NCBI GenBank assembly: GCA_007996965.1
Contig: BIMP01000001.1
Span: forward strand, 930,001 to 994,000
Direction of reading: 5' to 3'
Source: a cyanobiont of Ornithocercus magnificus
GTDB lineage: Bacteria; Cyanobacteriota; Cyanobacteriia; PCC-6307; Cyanobiaceae
DNA length: 64,000 nucleotides
The notes under the pieces were generated by a model. It searched no databases and was not told the DNA's origin. It saw only the letters and a program-made list of their open reading frames with translations. The position numbers were made by a program, and so were the translations under genes. This document shows positions 40,846 to 50,296 of the stretch, piece after piece. How positions within the stretch are numbered: position 1 is the stretch's first letter; the number at the start of each line of letters is the position of its first letter.

Positions 40846-41766
40846 ATGAATTGGCTGCAGCAGATACCTATTGGACAATATGTTGTTGGCAACACTAGCT
40901 GGTTGCTGCAGCTAGATCCCCGGCTAAAATTAGTTTGGGTGCTGATGTTTCTAGTTACCCCAATACTTGCAGGGCCTATCTGGCGCTTGAGCCTTGTTAT
41001 TGCTCTGCTATTGATCACACTTGCAAGCGGGTTACCGAAGCGAATCTGGTGGCGATCATTGTCACTGCTGTTACTATTAGCACTTGCTATCGGTTGTTTG
41101 TCTTTAACACTTCCTATAGGAGAACCAACAGCAAGCCTGAATCTACGTCCCTTGGATGAGCTTACTGGGAGCATCGATGTTGATGATGGCATGTCTTGGG
41201 AGTTACTACGCTTAGGGCCACTCCGCATATATTCTTTCAGTCTTGGTCCTTTGAGTATTAATCGCCGCTCTGCCGAACTAGCTCTCAAAAGTGCCACACT
41301 AACTGTTACATTAGTACATAGTGTGAACTTGATGTTACTTACCACACCAGCAGAAACATTGGTCTGGGTTCTGAGCTGGCTATTAACCCCGCTAACTTTG
41401 CTAGGGCTACCAGTTGATCGCCTCAGCTTCCAATTTCTGGTGGCTTTGCGCTTCCTTCCACTTGTTCAAGAAGAGCTACAAAACTTACTTCGATCACTGG
41501 CTAGCCGAGCTGTTAGTCCACGTAACTTAGGTATGAAGGGCTCTTTTAGCCTGCTTTTGACCATTGGTGAGCGTTTCCTGACCAACATCTTATTGAGAGC
41601 CGAACAGGGTGCTGAAGCTTTGCTCGCTCGTAGTGGAAACTTACTGCCAAGGGTTGATCTGCGTCCTGATATTCTAAGGCACGGCTGGAGAAGCTGGCTT
41701 AACTGGGTAGCGGCAATAGCCTTACTAGTTATCCTTGGTTTACGCAGCAAGTACGGTGAGCTCTGA
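40846..41766 (+). CDS. Energy-coupling factor transporter transmembrane protein (EcfT/CbiQ)
   Basis: This 306-residue integral membrane protein has hydrophobic stretches and the EcfT/CbiQ pattern: LQLDPRLKLVWVL near the start and, in the second half, RFLPLVQEELQNLLRSLASR with the A-R-G-type coupling helix. Such subunits work with ATPases and a substrate-binding S-component to import vitamins or metals; the substrate is not evident. It lies between der and pipX, 27 bp after der. Confidence 0.85.
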   Translation: MNWLQQIPIGQYVVGNTSWLLQLDPRLKLVWVLMFLVTPILAGPIWRLSLVIALLLITLASGLPKRIWWRSLSLLLLLALAIGCLSLTLPIGEPTASLNLRPLDELTGSIDVDDGMSWELLRLGPLRIYSFSLGPLSINRRSAELALKSATLTVTLVHSVNLMLLTTPAETLVWVLSWLLTPLTLLGLPVDRLSFQFLVALRFLPLVQEELQNLLRSLASRAVSPRNLGMKGSFSLLLTIGERFLTNILLRAEQGAEALLARSGNLLPRVDLRPDILRHGWRSWLNWVAAIALLVILGLRSKYGEL

Positions 41767-41781
41767 CTTCCAATAGTATTG

Positions 41782-42048
41782 GTGAATGCCGAACGATATC
41801 TAAATCATCCCACCTTTGGCATGCTGTACCGTGTGGCACCAGCTGGAAAGGGCCGTGAGATCTACGCCACCTTATATACACAGCGGATGTACTTCATGGT
41901 TGTACTTCAACCATGTGGCGCCCAGTTTGAGGTAATTCCCTTACAAGATGCTCGCTACCATGCCGAGTTGCATCTCAGCCGCTGTCGCCGCACAGCCTCG
42001 CCAGATTTTCTTCTCTGGCAAGAGCTTTTCAATCAGACCTTCCTCTAA
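41782..42048 (+). CDS. pipX: PipX, PII- and NtcA-interacting protein (DUF3539)
   Basis: PipX is a cyanobacterial regulator that links the PII nitrogen sensor to the transcription factor NtcA. The 88-residue protein starts at a GTG at 41782 (a TTG one codon earlier is the alternative). The conserved core YLNHPTFGMLYRVAP and LYTQRMYFMVVLQPCG, ending in LFNQTFL, matches PipX from other strains. It is directly followed by pipY at 11 bp. Confidence 0.9.
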   Translation: MNAERYLNHPTFGMLYRVAPAGKGREIYATLYTQRMYFMVVLQPCGAQFEVIPLQDARYHAELHLSRCRRTASPDFLLWQELFNQTFL

Positions 42049-42059
42049 GTGTCGGTCAG

Positions 42060-42740
42060 ATGCTGTTCTCTTCCTCACCCATTGATTACACAATGCTTTC
42101 TAGTCGCTTGCAAAGACTGCAGCGAGACTTACCATCGACAACCCAACTGCTAGCTGTTAGTAAGGGCTATCCTGCATCTGCAGTTGCTGCACTAGCGAAA
42201 GCTGGCCAGAGAGACTTTGGTGAGAGCCGCCTCCAAGAGGCATTGGCCAAGCAGAAGCTCCTGGACGTTTTTCCGGGACTCCGCTGGCATTTTATCGGCC
42301 GGCTTCAGAGCAACAAGGTACGGCGTGTCGTGCGCCAGTTTAGTACCATCCATTCACTTGATAGTTCAGAGCTGTGTGAGCGGGTGTCCCGTATTGCTCT
42401 TGAGGAAAAATGTCAGCCAAAAGTCTTGTTCCAAGTCAAGTTTCGTGATGATCCTAACAAGGGCGGCTGGGTGCCAAACTCTCTCCGTCAGGCTTGGCCA
42501 GATCTCTTGAGGTTGGCTGGCATACATCCAATTGGTCTAATGACTATATGCCCACAGAGTCTGGATGAAAGTGGCCGACTCGATGTCTTCCGTGATTGCC
42601 GTGCCTTAGCTGATGAGCTTTTGCTGCCTGACTGCTCGATGGGCATGAGTAGCGACTGGCGGTTAGCAGTGAGTGAAGGAGCTACCTGGATAAGGTTGGG
42701 GTCATCTCTGTTTAGCCCTCGCCTAGCGGAAGTTATGTAA
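42060..42740 (+). CDS. pipY: PLP homeostasis protein PipY (YggS family)
   Basis: This 226-residue protein of the YggS/PLPBP family has the PLP-binding lysine in the TQLLAVSKGYPASAV strand. Other blocks are FGESRLQEALAK, LRWHFIGRLQSNKV and the phosphate-binding MGMSSDWRLAVSEGATWIRL. It buffers the pyridoxal phosphate pool. The ATG lies 11 bp after the pipX stop, as in other cyanobacteria where the two are co-transcribed. Confidence 0.92.
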   Translation: MLFSSSPIDYTMLSSRLQRLQRDLPSTTQLLAVSKGYPASAVAALAKAGQRDFGESRLQEALAKQKLLDVFPGLRWHFIGRLQSNKVRRVVRQFSTIHSLDSSELCERVSRIALEEKCQPKVLFQVKFRDDPNKGGWVPNSLRQAWPDLLRLAGIHPIGLMTICPQSLDESGRLDVFRDCRALADELLLPDCSMGMSSDWRLAVSEGATWIRLGSSLFSPRLAEVM

Positions 42741-42824
42741 CATCGCTGTCTAAGTGTAATCCGAATAGCCCATCTCAGAGAGTAAAGCCCAAAACTTGAA
42801 CGTCATCTTGAAAGGAGCCCAACG

Positions 42825-43394
42825 GTGTCTCTAATTTCCCGTCTTCGTGCTGTCGTTGCTGGAGATGACTACCTCGTCAACGAGTATGATGAGCCTAACT
42901 ATGATTCCCGTGAGCGGGACTCGGAGACCCTGACAGGGTCTGCAACATCCACAGGCAGTGGTACTCTCGCCAAAATTTCTGAATCCAGCTCCTTTGAATT
43001 TGGCAATGGCGCGCAAGGATCTAATGTAATCGGCATGCCTGGCATTAGCAGCACGGCTACTGAAGTCTACCTAATGAAGCCTCGCAACTTTGACGAAATG
43101 CCTAATGCTATCCAGGCACTGCGTGAGCGTAAAACGGTAATTCTCAACTTGACGATGATGGAGCCCGATCAAGCACAACGCGCAGTAGATTTTGTAGCTG
43201 GTGGTACTTTTGCTATTGACGGCCACCAAGAGCGAGTTGGCGAGAGCATTTTTCTATTTGCCCCTAGCTGTATAACAGTAGTTAATATCGGCCAGGAAGG
43301 AGCATCAGCTACAACTGCTCGCGACGCAATAGCGGACTCGGCAAATACTTCTACCTCGGGCAAAAACTGGGACAGCAATGTTACAGCCCTCTAA
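42825..43394 (+). CDS. sepF: Cell division protein SepF
   Basis: SepF (Ycf/Cdv2) is an FtsZ-tethering protein at the division site. The 189-residue protein starts at a GTG at 42825, with an aagga-type SD about 10 bp before it. It has an N-terminal amphipathic helix, a serine/threonine-rich linker, and the C-terminal domain with [39 protein letters not shown] and the FLFAPS end. It overlaps the first possible proC start by 17 bp. Confidence 0.92.
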   Translation: MSLISRLRAVVAGDDYLVNEYDEPNYDSRERDSETLTGSATSTGSGTLAKISESSSFEFGNGAQGSNVIGMPGISSTATEVYLMKPRNFDEMPNAIQALRERKTVILNLTMMEPDQAQRAVDFVAGGTFAIDGHQERVGESIFLFAPSCITVVNIGQEGASATTARDAIADSANTSTSGKNWDSNVTAL

Positions 43395-43410
43395 GCCTGG
43401 CTCAATCTCA

Positions 43411-44241
43411 ATGCCAGCAATTGGTGTAGTTGGACTTGGTCAGATGGCTAAGGCCCTGATCAAGCCACTTCTACAATGTGGTGTACTGCAACCCTCAGAG
43501 CTTCTCGCTATTGTTAATACTACAACCAGCTGCCAGCACTCACTCAAGACCTTGCCAAAAGGCATAACTGTCTACACAGCTGACGACCCTGTCGCTGTTA
43601 AAGTTTGGCAAACTCCAATGCAGCTTCTAGCAGTAAAGCCACAGCAGTTAGCCCAGGTTGCAGCTTCCTGCCCATCCAAGTCTCTTATTGCGCAAGAAGA
43701 GCAACCCTTATTAGTTTCTATTCTAGCCGGTGTATGCCTGCGACAGCTGCAAGATTACTTTCCTTCTCACGCCTGTGTCCGCGTTGTTCCCAGCATAACA
43801 TTATTAGCTGGTGCAGGCTTGACCGGCATAGCCTGGGGGGATAATATACACAATAACCATCAACGTTGGGCCCTACAGCTTTTCCAGGCTGTGGGTGAGG
43901 TCCTGGAACTACCAGAAAACCAGCTTGATGCCTTCTTGGCCCTTACCTCGTCAGGACCAGCATATGTAGCTCTTGTAGCTGAGGCAATGGCCGATGGTGC
44001 TGTTGCAGCTGGACTGCCACGGCAGCTCGCGCTGTACTTAGCCCATCGCACTCTGGCTGGTACTGCCACTTTACTTCAACTGCATGAGCTTCACCCTGCC
44101 CAGCTCAAGGATATGGTGACTTCACCAGCAGGTACTACAGCAGCGGCACTCCGTCACCTTGAGCGTGCTGGCTTGAGGTCTGCTTTAATCGAAGCAGTTA
44201 TAGCAGCAGCTATACGTAGTAAGGAGCTCTCCGTAGAGTAG
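43411..44241 (+). CDS. proC: Pyrroline-5-carboxylate reductase
   Basis: ProC reduces pyrroline-5-carboxylate to proline with NAD(P)H. From the ATG at 43411 it has 276 residues; an ATG at 43378 overlapping sepF would add 11. The Rossmann motif GVVGLGQMAKAL follows the start. The SSGPAYVALVAEAMADGAV block and the TVTSPAGTTAAALRHLE-like end (DMVTSPAGTTAAALRHLERA) complete the family signature. Confidence 0.93.
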   Translation: MPAIGVVGLGQMAKALIKPLLQCGVLQPSELLAIVNTTTSCQHSLKTLPKGITVYTADDPVAVKVWQTPMQLLAVKPQQLAQVAASCPSKSLIAQEEQPLLVSILAGVCLRQLQDYFPSHACVRVVPSITLLAGAGLTGIAWGDNIHNNHQRWALQLFQAVGEVLELPENQLDAFLALTSSGPAYVALVAEAMADGAVAAGLPRQLALYLAHRTLAGTATLLQLHELHPAQLKDMVTSPAGTTAAALRHLERAGLRSALIEAVIAAAIRSKELSVE

Positions 44242-44248
44242 TGGATTA

Positions 44249-45436
44249 CTACTTTAGGAGGCTCGACTTAGTAGCTACACTTCCCATTAGTCTAGCGTAG
44301 AGACGCTCGAGAGCATCAATATTGTCACTGAGGACGTAACGGTCTAGCACACGCTCACGTGCGCGTCGCCCTAGCTCGGCAGTAAGTATGGGTTGATCGC
44401 ACAGTACAGGTAAGAGTGTGCGTAACTGGTTGGTCACTCCTTGAGTACTTAAGATAATGCCAGCTCCGCCGGCCAGCACCTCACCATCCGCACCAGCGTC
44501 GGTAGCTAAGCAAGCTGTGCCAGTTGCCATTGCCTCTAAGAGTGCCAAAGAAAGACCTTCCACTAAGCTGGGCAATACAAAGACCTCTGCACATTGCAGT
44601 AGAGCTACGCGCATCGCCTCCTCAGATTCATAGCCCCACCAGCTCACAGCTTCTATGTCATCGCTGCTATTTTCGAGGATACTGCGTTGTGGCCCATCAC
44701 CAACAATTACTAGTCGGCATCCTGGCAATTTTACCAGTCTCCAGGCTCGCAGAAGCGCTTCAACATTTTTCTCAGTTGAGATCCTGCCCATATAGAGGAA
44801 GAGTCGCTGACCTCCTAGGCGTTGCCTCACACTATGGTGAGAACTATCGTCGCTAGCTGGCTGGGGAACCCAGCGGTATGGATCAACCCCGTTTGGGATC
44901 ACTGCTAAACGACCCTCAGGCACACCAAGTCGCATCAATATCTTGGCCTGCAGACCCGAAAATACAACTACACTGTCGTAACGTGCTAAAGCTGGGGCGT
45001 AAAGTTGATATGTAAGTTGCTGAGTACCAGCGGTTAAATTACGCAGGCCAACATCGAAAGGCGGATGGAAAGTAGCAACTAAAGGAACTCCTAGCTGCTG
45101 GCACAGTTCCGGTAGCCGGAAGTCCAGAGGAGAGAGTGTCAAGCTGGCATGAACCAGGTCTGGCTGGAGGCGTTCTAGTGATTCGCGTAGCTCTCGCTGG
45201 GCTCTTGGGGATGGGATGGTGTAAACTTGCGAGCGTAGTAAGTAAGGTAAGCTCACCTCAGGGTCGTCTACTACAAGTGAATTTTCCTCACTCCCTCCAC
45301 CTGCTGCCGACGGATTGTCAAAGTGTATAAAACTTGTTTGGTGACCTCGGTCCCGGAGTGCTTTAGTTGTCCTAGCCCCGTAGGTCACATTGCCGCAAAA
45401 AGGCGTCCTCTTACCTAGCCAGGCGATGTGCGCCAC
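44249..45436 (-). CDS. Glycosyltransferase family 4 protein
   Basis: This 395-residue GT-B transferase starts at a GTG at 45436. N-terminal acceptor domain blocks include HASLTLSPLDFRLPELCQQL. The donor domain has the IPNGVDPYRW region, LFLYMGRISTEKNVEALLRA, LVIVGDGPQRS and the EGLSLALLEAMATGTACLAT E-x7-E motif. Donor and acceptor sugars are unknown; a role in surface polysaccharide or glycolipid is usual. It is convergent with proC and followed upstream by an MFS gene on the same strand. Confidence 0.88.
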   Translation of the reverse strand: MAHIAWLGKRTPFCGNVTYGARTTKALRDRGHQTSFIHFDNPSAAGGGSEENSLVVDDPEVSLPYLLRSQVYTIPSPRAQRELRESLERLQPDLVHASLTLSPLDFRLPELCQQLGVPLVATFHPPFDVGLRNLTAGTQQLTYQLYAPALARYDSVVVFSGLQAKILMRLGVPEGRLAVIPNGVDPYRWVPQPASDDSSHHSVRQRLGGQRLFLYMGRISTEKNVEALLRAWRLVKLPGCRLVIVGDGPQRSILENSSDDIEAVSWWGYESEEAMRVALLQCAEVFVLPSLVEGLSLALLEAMATGTACLATDAGADGEVLAGGAGIILSTQGVTNQLRTLLPVLCDQPILTAELGRRARERVLDRYVLSDNIDALERLYARLMGSVATKSSLLK

Positions 45437-45466
45437 CTACAGCGGTCTCCAGGGAGGTGCTGAAAA

Positions 45467-46891
45467 CTAGTAGTGTTCCCAGGGTCGCTCTAATAGAGCT
45501 GCGACTAAAGCTATTCCAGCAAGTAACCACAGCACCAGATTGAGTCCGTACCGGCTCACTAGAGTTCCAGCCAATACAAGAGGTAGACTAAGTGCAATGT
45601 TGGTTAGGTTGTTCTGAAGGCCAAATACTTTGCCACGCTTAGTTTCAGGGGTATCTTCCTGGATGATGGTCTGTGCTGGGATCGCCACCATTGCTGTACC
45701 AAAGCCAAAGACACCACAGAACAGGAGTGTCGGGCCAAGTAGACCGTTGAGCTGAGCTAACATCACTAGACTCCAGGTAATTATGCTTAGGCCGCTGCTA
45801 GTAAGTCTTCTTCGGCTGCAGTGATGACCAACCTGAGCCACCAATACAGAACCAAGGGCTATACCCAGACCGCTCATAGCTAGCAGCGTGCCGAATTGTG
45901 TTGGTCCGAGTTTTGGTATTATGGCAGCAAGAGAGATCGCAAGTACGTACATAGCTGCTAGTAAGCTATAGAGCAGTACTAGATGGAGTAATGCACCCCG
46001 GACACTTGATTGCTCCCTTAACACCTGTAACCCTTCGCCTACCTCTCTCCAGATGGTGTTGTCAGCCTGGACCTGTGGCGGCTTGCACGTTCTAATGCCG
46101 CTGAGACTAAGGGCGGCCATACCATAGCAAAATGGCAACAGTAAAAATTCGCCACCCGAAAGGCCAAGACGGATAAATCCCAATCGAAGTAACCTCAAGA
46201 TGGGTTCCCCAAGAGCGAATCCTACAATTGTTGCTCCCATGCTGGTAGCTTGATAAAGTGAGTTAGCCGCCAACAGATGTCTTGGTGGGACTAGAAGTGT
46301 AATTGCAGCCTGTTCTGCTGGGGCGAAGAACTGTGTCAGAATTGACTCGAAAAAAGTCATTAACAACAAGGCCCAATAGCCCCAGCCCAATCCGAACCAG
46401 CAGGGGCCTGGCAAGAGGCAAAGTGGGGTTAGCAGTACCAATAGTGCCCGCAGAGCATTGGATCCAACCATGACTGGACGCTTAGACCACCGGTCTGCCC
46501 ATACACCAGCCAAAGTTCCCAGTGCCATTGCTGGAATTGTGTTGGCTACATAAATCCCTGTTGCCAACAGGGTAATCATTTGGGACTGTGTTTTGAGATC
46601 TATCCGGATTGCGCTAGCAATCCCGTTCAAAATACTGTTGTCTTGTGGGATCTTGATTGCCCAGTACTGAGCAATCAAGTACACCATCAGGACTATGTAG
46701 AACTTATCTGCTAGTTGTGAAAAAATCTGCCCGATCCAGAGACGTCGAAATTGCCCTAGCCTGATAACAGCTTTTAGTCCTTGATCCCTTTTACTGCTGC
46801 TACTGTTTGTTACAGTACCTGGATTATTCAGCTGCAAACCACTCAAGGTCTCCAAACTAAACAGTTCATAATTGTGCATACTCTGTACCAT
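45467..46891 (-). CDS. MFS transporter
   Basis: The protein has about 474 residues from the ATG at 46891, though 46879 is equally plausible and the open frame runs to 46993. It has about 12 hydrophobic segments and MFS loop patterns such as GVWADRWSKRPVMVGSNALRA. It resembles the EntS/efflux type in picocyanobacteria; substrate not known. In relatives recO is often found between the glycosyltransferase and deoC; here this MFS gene is present and recO was not seen in the window. Confidence 0.8.
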   Translation of the reverse strand: MVQSMHNYELFSLETLSGLQLNNPGTVTNSSSSKRDQGLKAVIRLGQFRRLWIGQIFSQLADKFYIVLMVYLIAQYWAIKIPQDNSILNGIASAIRIDLKTQSQMITLLATGIYVANTIPAMALGTLAGVWADRWSKRPVMVGSNALRALLVLLTPLCLLPGPCWFGLGWGYWALLLMTFFESILTQFFAPAEQAAITLLVPPRHLLAANSLYQATSMGATIVGFALGEPILRLLRLGFIRLGLSGGEFLLLPFCYGMAALSLSGIRTCKPPQVQADNTIWREVGEGLQVLREQSSVRGALLHLVLLYSLLAAMYVLAISLAAIIPKLGPTQFGTLLAMSGLGIALGSVLVAQVGHHCSRRRLTSSGLSIITWSLVMLAQLNGLLGPTLLFCGVFGFGTAMVAIPAQTIIQEDTPETKRGKVFGLQNNLTNIALSLPLVLAGTLVSRYGLNLVLWLLAGIALVAALLERPWEHY

Positions 46892-47043
46892 CGAGCAACT
46901 TGCGCGGCGCGACTGTTCCGGCAATGGCCGACTTGAGTAACACCCTGGAACGCAAGCTTTGCCTCTCTGCCTCAGTGGACCTAATGTGAACATTTTGTTA
47001 GTTGGGATGTTTACCCCTGGGCAAGAATTCAGTGGCTAGAGCC

Positions 47044-47727
47044 TTATTGTCGAGATTGACGTAGCTCTTGCGCTAGCTGCGTTCCCCGGCTAGTACCCAG
47101 TAGCCCAGCTCCAGACTCCACCAGTTGCAGAACCTGGTTCAAGCTACTCACACCACCAACAGCTTTAATCGCGCAGCGACCACGACAGAGCTCGGCAAGT
47201 CTTTTGATCTGTATGTCGCTGACCACCGAACCGAAGCCATTCCCACTCTGGATACCCGTAGCTCCCGCGTCGATAGTAGCCTCGACTGCTAGAGCTAACG
47301 TATCTTCTGGTAATCTAGCTATATCAAGTACTACATGTACCGGGAGCCCTATAGCACTAACAGTGGCGATTTCCTCAGCGAAAGCATTCAGGTAGCCGTT
47401 ATGCAATGCCCAGAAACTTGGTACTAGGTCAATGTTATCTGCACCTTGATCGGCTGCCCACTCTGCTTCTGCAAGCTTAAGGCTGGCTGATGTAGTACCG
47501 AAGGGAAAACCAACCACGGCCACTAGTCGCGTTTTACAAGCTGGTCCTAGTAACTCCCGGGCTACATTGAGCCGGTCGGGATAGGTACAAAAACCACCAA
47601 GCCCAAGGTGGCAAGCAGCACTGCAAGCCTCATGAAGTACTGCATCATTAGCATGAGGATCAAGCTGAGCATGGTGGATTATGGCAAGTAAATCCGGAAC
47701 ATCTTGAAGTCGCTTAGATCCGGACAT
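47044..47727 (-). CDS. deoC: Deoxyribose-phosphate aldolase-like protein (catalytic lysine replaced)
   Basis: The protein has 227 residues from the ATG at 47727 (a TTG at 47739 is the alternative). The DeoC TIM-barrel blocks are present: VAVVGFPFGTTSASLKLAEA, the DNIDLVPSF region and the phosphate-binding AIKAVGGVSS with lysine 188. In E. coli DeoC the Schiff-base lysine sits in FIKTSTGK; the aligned position here is glutamine 160 in GIQSGNGFG. Aldolase activity is therefore doubtful, or another residue substitutes. It overlaps lrtA's stop region closely and is co-directional. Confidence 0.85.
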   Translation of the reverse strand: MSGSKRLQDVPDLLAIIHHAQLDPHANDAVLHEACSAACHLGLGGFCTYPDRLNVARELLGPACKTRLVAVVGFPFGTTSASLKLAEAEWAADQGADNIDLVPSFWALHNGYLNAFAEEIATVSAIGLPVHVVLDIARLPEDTLALAVEATIDAGATGIQSGNGFGSVVSDIQIKRLAELCRGRCAIKAVGGVSSLNQVLQLVESGAGLLGTSRGTQLAQELRQSRQ

Positions 47728-47735
47728 AGCGAAAC

Positions 47736-48320
47736 TCAATCCCGTGCTTGGATCACACCGTAACCCCCATGATTTCTCCGATAGATTACCTGCAATTGAC
47801 CGCTTTCACCATCGCGGAAGAGATAGAAGTCATGGTCAATGAGATCTAACTGTTGGCGAGCTTGCTCGAGTGTCATAGGTGGCATAGCAAAGTACTTCCG
47901 GCGCACGCCAGGATCGGGAAGTTGCACTTCTCGGTCAGGGCTTAAAGGCGTATCAGCTGATGCTTCCTCAACTATTATATCACCAGCCAAGCTAGCTGAG
48001 CGTTTGTGACTAGCGCCGTGATGGTTGTTGTTGCGTTCCTTATAGCGGCGCAGCTGGCGGCATAGCTTGCCTGCAGCCAGGTCTATGCTGGCATAGAGAT
48101 TCTCACTACGCTCCTGAGCTCGGATCACCGTACCATTTGCAAATACAGTGACTTCTGCAGTCTGCTGTGGCACTCGCGGATTGCGGGCAACGGAGAGATG
48201 GACATCTGCCTCCTTTACCAGATCTTCAAAATGTTGGATTGCTCGCGACAACTTGGATTCGGTGTAGTCGCGCAGGGCAGAGGTTAGTTCAAGGTTGCGA
48301 CCATGAATTAGAAGCTTCAT
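47736..48320 (-). CDS. lrtA: Ribosome hibernation promoting factor (LrtA, long HPF)
   Basis: This light-repressed-transcript-type protein binds 70S ribosomes and drives their dimerisation when growth stops. From the ATG at 48320, preceded by a good SD (ggagga), it has 194 residues. The N-terminal S30AE domain ([20 protein letters not shown] and [16 protein letters not shown]-like region) is followed by a linker and the long-form C-terminal domain ([20 protein letters not shown]). deoC begins 8 bp downstream. Confidence 0.93.
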   Translation of the reverse strand: MKLLIHGRNLELTSALRDYTESKLSRAIQHFEDLVKEADVHLSVARNPRVPQQTAEVTVFANGTVIRAQERSENLYASIDLAAGKLCRQLRRYKERNNNHHGASHKRSASLAGDIIVEEASADTPLSPDREVQLPDPGVRRKYFAMPPMTLEQARQQLDLIDHDFYLFRDGESGQLQVIYRRNHGGYGVIQARD

Positions 48321-48332
48321 GGCATTCCTCCG

Positions 48333-49055
48333 ATGCTGTCTCATATCCGCAACCTAGAGAGTCCAATCAACCATTCCCCTACCTCTGCGGCAATTCTTCT
48401 TGAGCCTCAGAAACCTGTGTCTGTTGAGCTAGCATGGCACTGGCAGCGAGCTTGGCAGCATCACCTGCTGCAGGATCCTAGCGGCCTTGAAGCCGTCTGG
48501 ATATTACAGCACAAGGCTTGCTATACCCTTGGTCGCGGAGCTACAGAAGACCATCTACTATTTTCACCGGCGCAGGCTCCGCTGCCACTACACCGAATCG
48601 ATCGAGGTGGTGAGGTAACACATCATCTGCCGGGTCAACTGGTAGTTTATCCTGTGCTCGATTTGAAACGACGCCAGAATGATCTACACTGGTACATGCG
48701 TCAGCTTGAGCAAGTAGTTCTAGATGTGCTTGCAGGTCTAGATTTAACTGGTGAGCGTCTAGAAGGTCTTACCGGTGTCTGGCTAGAGAAACGTAAGGTT
48801 GCAGCTATCGGGGTTGGTTGCCGCCGTTGGATTACTCAACATGGTCTAGCTTTAAATGTGACCTGCTCACTAGAAGGGTTTGACGCCATTGTGCCTTGTG
48901 GCCTTGCCGGGCGCACAGTTGGCTCTCTCAACCAGTGGCTTCCTAATCTGCGTGAAGTAGATGTCCAACCACTACTGCGGTGCGCACTAGCACACCGACT
49001 CAGCTTAAATTGGCTTGAGCCAGCGATGGCTAATCTAGCGAGACCAATGATCTGA
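48333..49055 (+). CDS. lipB: Octanoyltransferase LipB
   Basis: LipB transfers octanoyl from acyl carrier protein to lipoyl domains such as that of PdhC nearby. The 240-residue protein starts at the ATG at 48333. The [20 protein letters not shown] block is present, and the catalytic cysteine lies in [20 protein letters not shown]. It is divergent from lrtA with about 12 bp between starts. Because of the close starts, promoters must overlap the coding regions. Confidence 0.94.
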   Translation: MLSHIRNLESPINHSPTSAAILLEPQKPVSVELAWHWQRAWQHHLLQDPSGLEAVWILQHKACYTLGRGATEDHLLFSPAQAPLPLHRIDRGGEVTHHLPGQLVVYPVLDLKRRQNDLHWYMRQLEQVVLDVLAGLDLTGERLEGLTGVWLEKRKVAAIGVGCRRWITQHGLALNVTCSLEGFDAIVPCGLAGRTVGSLNQWLPNLREVDVQPLLRCALAHRLSLNWLEPAMANLARPMI

Positions 49056-49774
49056 TAAGTAGCTGCAGTAAAGTGCAGATATAACAAAGGTCTATATGTG
49101 AAAGTGCTTCCAGTTAAAGATAAAAGGGTACAATAGGTCAATACTCTGAATTTAGGCATAGGTAGTAATATATCCCACATTCTGGTCAACTATTGCTTGC
49201 CGGCTATTAAATAATACCGCGACGACGTGACTTGGCCTAGATCAAATAGTCAGCTTTTTTGGACTTGACCCTAAGCCATATATGGAATTAACCTAGTCCT
49301 GGTTTTGGCCACAACGTTGCTTGGTTAGGCGTATACAGTCGGTTAATAGTCTGATGAAAGTTGCTGCTCTAGGTTAATACTAGTTTAGCGACTGTGAAGC
49401 TTAAACATTATCTAGGAGAGTTCTGATAATGATTGTAGCTTTAAACATTATATGCAGGCGTGTAAGCTATTGCTATTATTGTGTCAGAGTCTAACGCTCA
49501 GCTAGCAGTCAATTTTAGTAGGTATTACTGATAGTTCTTTTAAGATCCTTGACAGTACTTGTACATACATAGGTCAGCACTAGCCTGGCTCTCTTAGTGC
49601 TTAAGTGAGGCCTAGACTAAGCAATCACCTAAGGACCCTGCGGAGTGCAGATTTTGTAGCAGCATGTGACTATATACAGTCTACTACTTGTAGATCACAG
49701 CTGCGAGCAGGGAATTTGCTGTGATTGACGGCTGCAGCAGCGACTGAGACGCTGCGTATCCCTCAGCAAGCACC
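49056..49774. other. Long gap between lipB and ylqD with a strong stem-loop
   Basis: The 719 bp hold no convincing gene. A perfect 8-bp stem-loop (ATCACAGC/GCTGTGAT) at 49694-49725 lies 50 bp upstream of ylqD and could be a leader element. From memory many relatives have a long-chain acyl-CoA ligase gene here; no trace of it can be seen. Confidence 0.4.
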
Positions 49775-50218
49775 ATGTCTGAAGTTACCACACTCACGAT
49801 CAAGCGTTCGATCACGGTGAGGGCTGTGGTGACGCCCGCTTGGAAAGAAGAAGCTGAGCGTGAACTCAGCAGCGGCATAGCTGGCTTGGACCAGCAACTG
49901 GCACAACTGGTACAGGAGGGGCAGCAAGTTGTCGATGAGGTAAGGCGTCAAAGCATCAATCCTCTTGACCCACGAGTTCAGGAACAAGTTGCTCAAGTCC
50001 AGCAGCAGGTTGCGGTTAAACAGGCCGAACTTGAGGAGCAAAAGCGAGGACTGCTGCAACAGCAGGCCCAAGTGCACGATCTTGAGATAGAGCAGATTGT
50101 TGAGCAAGGCCAGATCGAGAGTCTGTGCGATTTGACAGTTGGTGATAACCTTATCAACAAGATGCAAGTAGCGATCGTCGTGCGCAACGGCGTGGTCGAG
50201 TCGATTGAGCAGGGTTGA
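49775..50218 (+). CDS. YlqD-family coiled-coil protein
   Basis: The 147-residue protein starts at the ATG at 49775. Its middle is a long coiled coil (AQLVQEGQQVVDEVRRQSIN through EEQKRGLLQQQAQVHDLEIE), and the ends form the small YlqD beta domain. Family function is unknown. It lies about 80 bp before pdhC on the same strand. Confidence 0.85.
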   Translation: MSEVTTLTIKRSITVRAVVTPAWKEEAERELSSGIAGLDQQLAQLVQEGQQVVDEVRRQSINPLDPRVQEQVAQVQQQVAVKQAELEEQKRGLLQQQAQVHDLEIEQIVEQGQIESLCDLTVGDNLINKMQVAIVVRNGVVESIEQG

Positions 50219-50296
50219 CTTCTTAATACAGAGAGTTTTACCCCAAGCCTGGCTCGTTAATATCGTTCTTGCTCAGTTCTTAATCCGGAGAAGGCT

